From Amorphochlora amoebiformis (lineage: Eukaryota > Cercozoa > Chlorarachniophyceae): 64,000 bases of DNA. Each line of letters opens with the position of its first letter. Position 1 is the stretch's first letter. Of this stretch, positions 34,579 to 46,091 are shown piece after piece. The notes under the pieces are model-generated. The model was not told where the DNA came from, did no database searches, and worked only from the letters and a program-made list of their open reading frames with translations. Where the stretch lies: the NCBI GenBank assembly GCA_054601695.1, contig BAAHQB010000355.1, forward strand, positions 62,001 through 126,000, given 5' to 3'. The translations under genes and the position numbers were made by a program.

Positions 34579-34882
34579 AGGTTAGGGTTGGGGTTAGGGT
34601 TAGGTTAGGGTTAGGGTTAGGGTTAGGGCTAGAGTAGATTACACCGTTAACGTTGGGATTCAGCTTAGGATTAGAGGTTAGGGTTAGGGTTAGGGTTAGG
34701 GTTAGAGGCTATGGTTAGGGTTAGGGTTAGGGTTAGGTAGATTACACCGAAAACGTTGGGGTTCAGCTTTAGGGTTAGGGTTAGGGTTAGGGTTAGGGTT
34801 AGGGTTAGGGTTAGGGCTGGGGTAAGATACACTGTTAACGTTGGGGTTCAGCTTAGGGTTAGAGTGAGGATTGGGGTTAGAT
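34432..34882 (+). repeat. Interstitial telomeric array with an internal 3-copy motif, TTAGGG
   Basis: TTAGGG array interrupted by a 35-bp TA insert (34545-34578). Three copies of a non-telomeric motif lie at about 34632, 34736 and 34824: AGATTACACCGTTAACGTTG then GGATTCAGCTT. The array runs directly into a CCCTAA array. Confidence 0.93.
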
Positions 34883-34888
34883 TTAGCT

Positions 34889-35192
34889 ATCCCTAACCCT
34901 AACCCTAACCTTAATGCTATCCCTAACCCTAATCCTAACCCTAATCCTAACCTTAATGCTATCCCTAACCCTAATCCTAACCCTAATCCTAACTCTAATC
35001 CTGGCCATGTTCATAAACCTAACCCTAAGTCTAACCCTTTCATTAACCCCAACCCTAATCCCAACCCTAACCCTAACCCTAACCCTAACCCTAACGTAAA
35101 CCTAACCCTAACCCTAACTCTAACCGCACGTTATCACTAAGGTGCTGCAAAGCCTAATCTTATCGTAACGCTTATCCTAACCCTAACCCCCA
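34889..35192 (-). repeat. Interstitial telomeric array, CCCTAA, joined head-to-head to the previous array
   Basis: CCCTAA units with CCCTAATCCTAA and CTTAATGCTATCCC variants, the last word repeated at 34911 and 34951. Only about 8 bp (ATTTAGCTAT region, 34880-34890) separate it from the TTAGGG array, giving a TTAGGG-CCCTAA junction of the type expected from telomere-telomere fusion. A unique break is at 35128-35170. Confidence 0.92.
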
Positions 35193-35238
35193 TTCGCATG
35201 AAATAATGTACATTATATATAACTACATATCTTTCTGT

Positions 35239-35277
<39 letters not shown>

Positions 35278-35324
35278 TTTCATATATGTACAGTTAGGGT
35301 TTATATTATACGACATGCTTTTAC

Positions 35325-35380
<56 letters not shown>

Positions 35381-35394
35381 GCTATTATTATTTC

Positions 35395-35436
<42 letters not shown>

Positions 35437-35465
35437 AGACACCTTTTATATTTGGATTCATAAAA

Positions 35466-35527
<62 letters not shown>

Positions 35528-35534
35528 TATATAG

Positions 35535-35596
<62 letters not shown>
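35193..35596. repeat. (TA)n tract with short islands
   Basis: TA repeat; islands at 35270-35325 (ACAGTTAGGGTTTATATTAT) and 35430-35462. No gene. Confidence 0.82.
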
Positions 35597-35805
35597 ATTT
35601 TCATCTTCTTAGGTAGGTTGATCCAAATTTCAAACCCATGTTATATATATATATATATTTATATATATACATATATACACATATATATATATATTTTTAT
35701 ATATATATATATTTATATATATATATATATATACATATATACAAATATACTTTCCTCTTCTTGAGTAGGTTGGTACACATTTGAAACACCATATTATATA
35801 TATTT

Positions 35806-35851
<46 letters not shown>

Positions 35852-36055
35852 ACTTTCATCTTTTTCGGTAAGTTGACCCACATTTGAAACCCATGTAGCA
35901 TTCCTCCAGGATATATGTATGTGTATATATGTATATATATATATTAATATATATGTATGTATATATATATATATGTATATATATGTATTACTTTCATCTT
36001 TTTGGGTAAGTTGACCCACATTTGAAACCCATGTAGCATTCCTCCAGGATGATTG
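35597..36055. repeat. Island minisatellite, 4 units (GACCCACATTTGAAACCCAT)
   Basis: Units near 35597, 35750, 35850 and 35990 share TTTCATCTTTTTGGGTAAGT or a variant, TTGACCCACATTTGAAACC and, in the last two, ATGTAGCATTCCTCCAGGAT. The fourth runs directly into a telomeric array through GATTGCGACCC. Confidence 0.9.
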
Positions 36056-36062
36056 CGACCCT

Positions 36063-36242
36063 TAGGTTAGGGTTATGGTTAGAATTAGGGTTAGGGTTAG
36101 GGTTAGGACCAGATTATCAGCATGTCTTAGTCCTAGGACCATTGACTCGGTTAGGGTTAGGGTTAGGGTTAGGGTTAGGGTTAGGGTTAGGGTTAGGGTT
36201 AGGGTTAGGGTTAGGGTTAGGGTTAGGGTTAGGGTTAGGATT
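36063..36242 (+). repeat. Interstitial telomeric array with embedded unique motif, TTAGGG
   Basis: Very regular TTAGGG units, especially 36149-36240. The motif CAGATTATCAGCATGTCTTA then GTCCTAGGACCATTGACT is embedded at 36109-36148, as in the array at 32018. Confidence 0.93.
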
Positions 36243-36313
36243 ACTTCATCGTGTATAATACCGCTACCTGCTGTCATCCATTGGATCTGGATAATAGTGT
36301 GAGAAGATATGTT

Positions 36314-36348
<35 letters not shown>

Positions 36349-36465
36349 CTATATATATATGTATATACATATATATGTATATGTTAACATACATACATAT
36401 ATATATATATACATATATAATATATAATATATATATATGTATATATACATATATATACATATATA

Positions 36466-36529
<64 letters not shown>

Positions 36530-36610
36530 GTATATAGATATATATATATATATACATATATTCAGATTACATCTCCAGGCTTGAGGATTCCCTTATTCCC
36601 CATCGAATCC
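36243..36610. other. Short unique islands around a (TA)n tract
   Basis: Unique sequence at 36243-36310 and 36565-36610 (ATTACATCTCCAGGCTTGAG) brackets about 250 bp of TA repeat. Confidence 0.75.
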
Positions 36611-37198
36611 TAGGATTACGGTTAGGGTTAGGGTTAGGGTTAGGGTTAGGGTTAGGGTTAGGGTTAAGGTTAGGCACAAGCTTAGGTTTAGCGTTAGGGT
36701 TAACGTACCGTTCAACTCAGGGGTATTTAGGGTTAAAAACTATAAAAGAGCTACAGTTAGGGTTGGGGTTAGGGTTAGGGCTGGGGTTAAGCTTAGTGTT
36801 AGGGCGGATTAGGGTTAGGATTAGGGCTAGGGTTAGGGTTAGGGTTAGGGTTAGGGTTAGGGTTACAGATAGGTTGACATTAGAGTAAGGGTTACTGTTC
36901 GGGTTCAGGTTAGCGTTAAGGTTGTTTTGAAATAAGGGTAAGGCCAGGAATAGGTTCTGTAGGGCTAGGGTTAGGGTTAGGTTAGGGTTAGCGTTACGGT
37001 TAGGGTTAGGTTAGGGTTAGCGTTAGGGTTAGGGTTTGGGTTAGGGTTAGGGTTAGTTAGGGCTGGGTTAGTAAGAGTTAGGGTTAGGGTTAGGGTTGAG
37101 GTTAGGGTTCGGGTTAGGGTTAGGGTTAGGGTTAGAGTTTGGGTTAGGGTTGAGGTTAGGATTAGGGTTAGGGTTAGGGTTGGGGTTAGGGTGGGGTT
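36611..37198 (+). repeat. Long degenerate interstitial telomeric array, TTAGGG
   Basis: TTAGGG units mixed with TTGGGG, TTAGCG, TTCGGG and short breaks (36677-36750, 36865-36965). One break contains ACTCAGGGGTATTTAGGG. Confidence 0.92.
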
Positions 37199-37386
37199 AT
37201 TCCTTGGTCTTTGTATGTATAAATATATTATAGATATATAACTTCATGTGTGTGTTTCTATATATTATATATGTGTATATGTGTATTATATGTATACATA
37301 TGTATGCATATATATATATATATATATGTATATGTATATATATGTACATGTGTATAAGTGTGTATAATATGTATATGTATATATAT

Positions 37387-37437
<51 letters not shown>

Positions 37438-37495
37438 CCTGATGTGCACCCTGTCCCTTGATTATATACATAACCGTATCCATGCCTACAAAGTG
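37199..37495. repeat. (TA)n tract with flanking unique bases
   Basis: TA/GTATA repeat, then a unique bridge (37436-37495, CTGATGTGCACCCTGTCCCT). Confidence 0.8.
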
Positions 37496-37625
37496 GTTAG
37501 GGTTAGGGTTAGGGTTAGGGTTAGGGTTAGTGTTAGGGTTAGGGTTAGGGTTAGAATTAGGGTTAGGGTAGGGTTAGGGTTTAGGTTAGGGTTAAATTTA
37601 GGCAGGGTCAGGGTAAGGGTTAAGG
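37496..37625 (+). repeat. Interstitial telomeric array, TTAGGG
   Basis: Fairly regular TTAGGG that degrades towards 37600 and passes directly into CCCTAA units at about 37630. Confidence 0.92.
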
Positions 37626-37628
37626 CGT

Positions 37629-37921
37629 AGCCCTTACCCTATCATAATCCTAACCCTAAGCTAAGCCAAATTCAAACCTACGTAACCCTAACCGTAACCC
37701 TAAACCTAACGATAACCCATACCTAACCCTAAACCGAATTCCAACCTACGTAACCCTAACCCTAACTCTAACCCTAACCCTAACCCTAACCCTAACCCTA
37801 ACCCTAAACCCAACCATAACCCTAACCCTAACCCTAACCCTAACCCTAACCCTAACCCTAACCTTAATCTAACCTTAACCCTAACCTTAACCCTAACGTT
37901 AACCCTAACCTTAACCCTAAC
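37629..37921 (-). repeat. Interstitial telomeric array, CCCTAA, head-to-head with the previous one
   Basis: CCCTAA units with two copies of a CAAATTCAAACCTACGTAAC or CGAATTCCAACCTACGTAAC word (37668 and 37733) and CCTTAACCCTAA variants near the end. With 37496-37625 it gives the second TTAGGG-CCCTAA junction of the window. Confidence 0.92.
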
Positions 37922-37946
37922 ATATCTTCTTAGCTGACCCGCGGAA

Positions 37947-38410
37947 GGGTTAGGGTTAGGGTTAGGGTTAGGGTTAGGGTTAGGGTTAGGGTTAGGGTTA
38001 GGGTTAGGGTTAGGGTTAGGGTTAGGGTTTGGATTGATATTTCGAACCTCGATGAGGATGAAAAGGGGCACCCTTAAATTCTCCTTTCTTATACTCTTTC
38101 GGTCCAAGCTAGAGGTGTTAAGGTTAGGGTTAGGGTTATGGTTAAGTTAGGGTTAGTGTTAGGATTAGGGTTAGGGTTAGTTAATGTTAGGATTAAAGTT
38201 GGGATTACGGCTAGGGGTACGAGATAAGTTACGTTAGATTTAGGTTTAGGGTTAGGGTTAGGGTTAGGGTTAGTTTTAAGAGTTAGACTACACCTCGTCA
38301 AGCATTAGGAAAGGGTCAGTTTCCTGAGGGTTAGGGCAAAGTTAGGGTTATAGTTAGCGTTAGGGTTAGGGTTAGGGTTAGGGTTAGGGTTAGGGTTAGG
38401 TTGAGTGGAA
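37947..38410 (+). repeat. Interstitial telomeric arrays, TTAGGG
   Basis: A perfect run of about fourteen TTAGGG (37947-38032), a unique break (38033-38117), then degenerate arrays to 38280 and 38330-38402 separated by unique DNA. The orientation flips back from the array at 37629. Confidence 0.92.
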
Positions 38411-38536
38411 GAAGGGTTGGGAAGGGGGATGCGATGTTATAAAAAAAATAATGATTTTTTTTTTTTTCGGGTCGGTTTCTTATTTTTTTAGTTTTTTTGA
38501 ATATTTATTTGGAAGAGGGCAGATAAGGGGGGAAAG

Positions 38537-38567
<31 letters not shown>

Positions 38568-38586
38568 TTATTTATTTATATATATG

Positions 38587-38633
<47 letters not shown>

Positions 38634-38711
38634 ATATATATATATATATGTATATGTATATATAAATGGCGTTTTTGGCATAATCCTTCAGCATTCATAT
38701 CTATATATTTC

Positions 38712-38747
<36 letters not shown>

Positions 38748-38893
38748 GTATATGTACATTATATATACATAGATACGTATTATATAGACATGTAGTTATA
38801 TATGCTTACATATATATCTATATCTGTATATGTAATTACATATATAATTATATATACAAATCTATATATATATATATATATATATATATTACA

Positions 38894-38940
<47 letters not shown>

Positions 38941-38947
38941 GATATAA

Positions 38948-39005
<58 letters not shown>

Positions 39006-39038
39006 TCCTATACACTTACACACACACATATATATATA

Positions 39039-39081
<43 letters not shown>

Positions 39082-39228
39082 TATAAATATATGTATTTAT
39101 ATATATAATATTGCAATATATATAATATATATATGTATTTATTTATGTATATATTATTATATATATATATATTATATATATATATATATACATATATAAT
39201 ATATATATATATATATATAATATGTATA
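38411..39228. repeat. Short unique edge, T-run and (TA)n tract
   Basis: 38411-38540 is unique with A and T runs (GGGTCGGTTTCTTATTTTTT); the rest is TA repeat with an island at 38665-38700. Confidence 0.8.
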
Positions 39229-39270
39229 CATAAAGAAGGTATATAAACCTTCGTTGTCATCATCCTGTCG

Positions 39271-39309
<39 letters not shown>

Positions 39310-39321
39310 TCATAGACACTT

Positions 39322-39367
<46 letters not shown>

Positions 39368-39379
39368 TCATAAATACTT

Positions 39380-39433
<54 letters not shown>

Positions 39434-39535
39434 GCAATATATATATATATATATGTATTTATCATATATATATATATATATAATATATATATACATAAAG
39501 AAGGTATATAAACCTTCGTTGTCATCATCCTGTCG

Positions 39536-39572
<37 letters not shown>

Positions 39573-39578
39573 TCATAG

Positions 39579-39613
<35 letters not shown>

Positions 39614-39764
39614 CTCATAGACACTTACACACACACACATATATATATATATATGTATATAATATTGCAATATATATATATATATGTATTTATCATATAT
39701 ATATATATATAATATATATATACATAAAGAAGGTATATAAACCGTCGTTGTCATCATCCTGTCG

Positions 39765-39803
<39 letters not shown>

Positions 39804-39864
39804 TCTGTTTTTTATAATAAATATATATATAAATACATACACACTCACACACAAATATATATAT

Positions 39865-39901
<37 letters not shown>

Positions 39902-39959
39902 GTATACATAAAGAAGGTATATAAACCGTCGTTGTCATCATCCTGTCGCCTATATATAT

Positions 39960-39993
<34 letters not shown>

Positions 39994-40011
39994 CTCATAG
40001 ACACTTACACT

Positions 40012-40062
<51 letters not shown>

Positions 40063-40235
40063 TCATAGACACTTACACACACACATATATATATATATAT
40101 ATGTATATAATATTGCAATATATATATATATATATATATATGTATTTATCATATATATATATATATATATAATATGTATATACATAAAGAAAGTATATAA
40201 ACCTTCGTTGTCATCATCCTGTCGCCTATAGGCCG
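39000..40235. repeat. Complex minisatellite, 5 main units (TAAACCTTCGTTGTCATCAT)
   Basis: Five copies of CATAAAGAAGGTATATAAAC then CGTTGTCATCATCCTGTCGCC (near 39229, 39496, 39725, 39908 and 40184). Between them two further words recur: ACTCATAGACACTTACACAC (about seven times) and ATAATATTGCAATATATA (four times). The array is therefore a higher-order repeat of roughly 180-280 bp with three conserved islands per unit. The last copy exits into CGATGGACAAGGAATCC. Confidence 0.92.
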
Positions 40236-40299
40236 ATGGACAAGGAATCCTATATATATATATATATATATGAAAATATATATAAATATATACATATAC

Positions 40300-40373
<74 letters not shown>

Positions 40374-40383
40374 TTTTTATATT

Positions 40384-40471
<88 letters not shown>

Positions 40472-40631
40472 ATATACATGTATATATATATATATATATG
40501 TATTACATATACATGTATCCACAGAATATTTATATACATGTACATGTATATGTATATATATAAATATATATATTTATGTATATATATATATATATATATA
40601 TAATACTTCTCTATTCATAAAGTTTCTGCTA

Positions 40632-40690
<59 letters not shown>

Positions 40691-40715
40691 GCACATATTG
40701 ATAATAAATGCTAAT

Positions 40716-40748
<33 letters not shown>

Positions 40749-40801
40749 TATGCACACACAAAATAATTTTCTATTATACCATGTTTTATGTAATAAATAC
40801 A

Positions 40802-40869
<68 letters not shown>

Positions 40870-40917
40870 TCCATGCGTAATAAAATACAATGAACATGCA
40901 TATGCACATATACATAC

Positions 40918-40955
<38 letters not shown>

Positions 40956-40956
40956 A

Positions 40957-41004
<48 letters not shown>

Positions 41005-41062
41005 ACACATATATATATATAGATATATATATATATATATATGCATTTGCATATATATAAAT

Positions 41063-41096
<34 letters not shown>

Positions 41097-41145
41097 TGTA
41101 TATATATAATATAATGTATAGGAAAAAAAAGGGTTAAAGGCAATG

Positions 41146-41181
<36 letters not shown>

Positions 41182-41267
41182 ATATATATACGCACACACA
41201 AAAATACCTATATTCTATAAATACATATATGTATATTATATATATATATATATATGTATATCTACAT

Positions 41268-41325
<58 letters not shown>

Positions 41326-41376
41326 ATATTATATTTATGCACCTGCTCCTTCACTATAGACGTTCGCCTAGTTATG
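40236..41376. repeat. (TA)n field with short islands
   Basis: TA repeat with islands at 40600-40635, 40755-40805 (ATTATACCATGTTTTATGTA), 40865-40915 and 41120-41145. The tail 41335-41376 is unique. No gene. Confidence 0.85.
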
Positions 41377-41824
41377 TTTAGGGTTAGGGTTAGGGTTAGG
41401 GTTAGGGTTAGGGTTAGGGTTAGGGTTAGGGTTAGGGTTAGGGTTAGGGTTAGGATTAGGGTTAGGATTAGGGTTATGGTTAGGGTTTCTTAGAGTTAGA
41501 GTTAGGGTTAGGGTTAGGGTTAGGGTAATGATTACGTTAGGATTAGAGTTAGGCTTAGGGTTTGGGTCTGGATTAGGATTAGGGTTAGGGTTAAGGTTAG
41601 GGTTAGGGTTAGCTGGGTTAAGAGTTAGGGTTAGGGTTTTAAGGTTAGGGTTAGGGTTATGATTAGCGTTAGGATTAGGGTTAGGTTTAGGGTTAGGTTT
41701 AGGGTTAGGGTTTGGATTAGGGTTAGGGTTAGGATTAGGGTTAGTTAGCGTTAGGGTTAGGGTTAGAGTTAGGGTTAGGGTTAGGATTAGGGTTAGGGTT
41801 AGGGTTAGGGTTATGGTTGGGGTA
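41377..41824 (+). repeat. Interstitial telomeric array, TTAGGG
   Basis: Regular TTAGGG at 41377-41450, then degenerate units (TTAGGA, TTAGAG, TTTGGG) to 41824. Confidence 0.93.
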
Positions 41825-41914
41825 GCCCTACCTTGAAAATTTTAGCAATCCTCCTCTCGCTCTTTGTGTCTGTCATTATCCTATATATACATATTCTATA
41901 TTCATACATATATA

Positions 41915-41947
<33 letters not shown>

Positions 41948-41956
41948 ATATCTGAT

Positions 41957-42008
<52 letters not shown>

Positions 42009-42099
42009 TGTAAAGATATATAATTGTATATATAAAATATTATAAAGATATATAAATGTATACATATATGTGTAGATATGTAGATATATATATATATAT

Positions 42100-42130
<31 letters not shown>

Positions 42131-42215
42131 CATTCATTATCTTATATACATATAAGTTTGTATATGTGTAGTCATTATACTACGTATACATATATATATA
42201 TATATATACATGATA
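41825..42215. repeat. Unique edge and (TA)n tract
   Basis: Unique sequence to 41885 (CCTCCTCTCGCTCTTTGTGT), then TA/CATA repeat. Confidence 0.82.
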
Positions 42216-43290
<1,075 letters not shown>

Positions 43291-43350
<60 letters not shown>

Positions 43351-43396
43351 GGTGTACCGGTATGTGTGCGTGTCTAGTCAGCGTCGGTCTAAAAAC

Positions 43397-43471
<75 letters not shown>

Positions 43472-43536
43472 CAAATTTCGCTCCGATATATGTCGTAGAT
43501 ATAGTCCTATCTTGACTGTATATACACTGCTACATA

Positions 43537-43591
<55 letters not shown>

Positions 43592-43640
43592 GTCCTATCT
43601 TGACCGAATATACACTCCTACATATTCCACAATAATGCTG
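43291..43640. repeat. TA repeat with islands and a 2-copy unit
   Basis: Island 43348-43400 (GTCAGCGTCGGTCTAAAAAC near its end) and two copies (43498 and 43587) of ATAGTCCTATCTTGAC followed by TATACACTGCTACATATTC or variant. Confidence 0.8.
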
Positions 43641-44007
43641 CTTTGACATATACACACATAGAAGCATATATAGGACTCTATATGACCCCATAGGACGGCG
43701 ATTCGATATCTGGATATGTTATATTTTCATATATTGATATTCAATTTTTAATATGTTATATCTCAGGGTTGATATATTGATATCTGTTATTGACATGTCT
43801 TGTCGAGCTTGCAAATAAGTGCATATACAGTGGCATTCATAGCAGCAGATATAATGGTTCTGTGTGTGTATAATGGTCTCACATATGGGGTCATATATTA
43901 TGTATATATAATGGTTTTATATATGGGGTTATATATGTTTCGAAATATCCTTCTTGGTATATGCTTCCATATATATATGTTTCTATATGTGATATATACA
44001 CATATAT

Positions 44008-44063
<56 letters not shown>

Positions 44064-45051
44064 GTATCATTTATAACCCGCATATGAACACACCAACCAT
44101 ACATACTGCCTTTGGGTCGTCAACAAACTCAAGACCCTTACGTTTCCAATTCTCCCCCCCCCCCCCCCCCCCGGTACAGAAACTTGAAAATACCTCCAGT
44201 GAAGAAATTCTTTTGGATGTAAGATCTTCCAAGTAACGATATTTATCCCTCCCCCCCCTGTTCTACACCACACCTCTGATGGACACCTCGTCGGCGGGAT
44301 ACGTCGGATGTGAGTGACATGCGAGACATTTCCCCATGTCACGTTTTGGGATCCGAATAATAAATTTAATCTGGGTTCCGATATTTACGATTCTTGACGT
44401 ATTTTCGGTAGAATTACCATACATTAAACAAATCAAAATATTTCTTCGGGAATGGCTTCCAAGCAGGCAGGTTAGTCAGCGGGCAACGACGCTTATCTCT
44501 GTTGGTCCCATCTCTTTCTTCTTCTCTCTTTCTTCAGCTCTTGTTGTCTCTCGCTCTCTTTTAATAGGACTGGTAGATCTCTCGGTCTACTCCCTCCCTC
44601 AATCACACGGACTCTTTCGCAAAACTCCGAAGGTAAAGGGCGCACACACTTGTAACTGTGTAGGGGTCAGCGCGTAAATCAGTCGATGATCTACATGATG
44701 TGGTGCATGGCCGTATATTTACCAGATTTTTACGTAGCTAGGCGGCTAGCGGAATGCGGGGATTTTTTTTTAGTAGAATCAATTGAAGTTTAATCGGATG
44801 TGATTTCAATCCAGTGATTCTAGCCAATGCACAAAAAGCTAGAAAGTATACAAAAATTGATCATAGTTCTAGCACTAGTTCTAGTAGTAATGTACAACAT
44901 TGTACTAAATGACATAGTCCATGTCTACACTAGTACTAGTGATTGCTAGAAGAAGTTCAATAATCTTGATAACTACTCTCTAACTATTAGATTTAGTCAC
45001 TAAGGCTTAAGTGAATTGTTGGAATTCAACTAGACTGGTTTTTCGAGTTTA
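43641..45051. other. Unique AT-rich flank of the gene island
   Basis: Mostly complex DNA. 43640-43960 holds ATGGTCTCACATATGGGGTC and ATGGTTTTATATATGGGGTT, a diverged tandem pair. A 19-base C run lies at 44154-44172. 44336-44677 has a 113-codon plus frame and 44342-44067 a 91-codon minus frame, but neither shows a motif and both cross homopolymer or CT-rich DNA. 44860-45051 is rich in CTAGT words. Confidence 0.5.
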
Positions 45052-45335
45052 TATAAATAGAAATTATTTTATTTATTTTTAGTTAATTAATAATAACGTT
45101 TAATATTAATTAAACTGGTACATGCAACTACTAGAACCAGAGTAAGTTAGGCCAGCAAGTCCTAGAAGTCTAGCAAGTACTAAAATCGCCTAAATTCCAG
45201 TGCTTTCTAGACGTTCACCCACAAGACTAAAAGACTAATACTCTTAGATACTAATGATGATGTAGTCTCTGTCTAGACGGTCTAGAGGTACAGTTACCTA
45301 GGTTACACATGACATATCGAAGCATATCATCTGGA
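45052..45335 (+). repeat. Dispersed duplication block, copy 1
   Basis: Matches 54827-55096 in the same orientation: AAATAGAAATT, TTATTTTTAGTTAAT, CAAGTACTAAAATCG, GATGATG and GTCTCTGTCTAGACGGTCTA then GAGGTAC are shared in order, with many substitutions and small indels. It is therefore an older copy than the 23/48-kb duplication. No coding capacity. It could be a member of a non-autonomous repeat family. Confidence 0.85.
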
Positions 45336-45710
45336 CGTAACAATGGAGTACGGCGGATGCTCCTATCGCTTTAAAAAAACTCGCTCAGATGATCTGAAGG
45401 CACTTTTGAAAATAGATGAAAAAAAAATTGGCAAAAAATTGTGGTGAAAGTGCGATCTATGCATTCTATGACGTTTGATAATTTGCGAATAGGAATAGGA
45501 ACGGATAAGAATTCTGCAAGGTTTTCTGGCGCCATTTCAAGGTATGATATGTGCATTCGTCGCATCGGACGCGTGTTCCTTCCGTCTGCTGATTCGGTTC
45601 GCCTCGTCCACCAGGAGACACGCACACAACACGCATACACACACACACACATTACTTATAACACACAAACACACACACACACCACATATACACACATCTC
45701 CGAACGCAGT
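45336..45710. other. Flanking sequence of the gene pair, with (CA)n tract
   Basis: A 34-codon plus frame starts at the ATG at 45343 (MEYGGCSYRFKKTRSDDLKA...) and stops at 45447. A second plus frame (first ATG about 45459) runs through RIGIGTDKNSARFSGAISRY into the (CA)n tract at 45620-45690. A minus frame overlaps it. These have non-repetitive composition but no recognisable motif, so I leave them as possible exons only. Confidence 0.35.
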
Positions 45711-46091
45711 TTACAGTAAAACAGTTTGACCTGCTCTTTGGATCCTTTCAGCCTTGTATAAGAATTCTTCCCAATCTTGTTTCATTTCCCGAACCAGGTC
45801 ATTCGTTTTCCTTCCTTCAAATTCTTGAATGTAAACTGACCAAGTGTCCGTCCAACTTCTGGCAAATTCTTCTTGCGCTTTGATTTTATCTCCTGGTTGT
45901 TTATACTTGATCCAGCAATTCAACTTGCTTACCTGGGTCTGGGTTGATCTTAGAATGCTAATTGTAACATGGCCTTTGGTCACAGGTATGCTCACGTGTA
46001 ACACACGTGCCCTGGGATATTTCTTCTTCTTCGCCGGCAAATATTCTTCTTCTTCGCCGGCAATATTCTTTCTACCACACGCCGCTGACAT
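45711..46091 (-). CDS. Hypothetical 126-aa protein or exon, head-to-head with the 328-aa gene
   Basis: I do not recognise this protein. The frame starts at the ATG read on the minus strand at 46091-46089 and ends at TAA (45713-45711). It is open much further upstream (to 46535), but that part is antisense to the 328-aa gene and probably a shadow. The N-terminus holds a charged block made by a ~23-bp tandem duplication (AGEEEEYLPAKKKK, residues 11-24). Residues 56-126 have normal protein composition, rich in charged residues with four Trp (SKLNCWIKYK, FARSWTDTWSVYIQEF, MKQDWEEFLYKAERIQ), and look more coding than the opposite strand over the same DNA. A good donor-like CAG/GTAAGC lies inside (minus strand, near 45932), so the real exon structure may differ. 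The ATG overlaps the plus-strand gene's ATG within the same CATG. It could be a real gene, an exon of a larger minus-strand gene, or chance. Confidence 0.35.
   Translation of the reverse strand: MSAACGRKNIAGEEEEYLPAKKKKYPRARVLHVSIPVTKGHVTISILRSTQTQVSKLNCWIKYKQPGDKIKAQEEFARSWTDTWSVYIQEFEGRKTNDLVREMKQDWEEFLYKAERIQRAGQTVLL
46018..46064. repeat. Tandem duplication of a 23-24-bp unit
   Basis: Two copies of ATTCTTCTTCTTCGCCGGCAA lie side by side just upstream of the 328-aa reading frame. On the plus strand they form a pyrimidine-rich leader. On the minus strand they encode the Glu/Lys block of the 126-aa frame. Confidence 0.85.

Noticed and set aside
45844-46089. N-terminal extension of the 328-aa protein to a 410-aa frame
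   Set aside because: The extension begins at a GTG and not an ATG, has implausible hydrophobic and Ser/Phe-run composition, and its DNA reads better as protein on the opposite strand.
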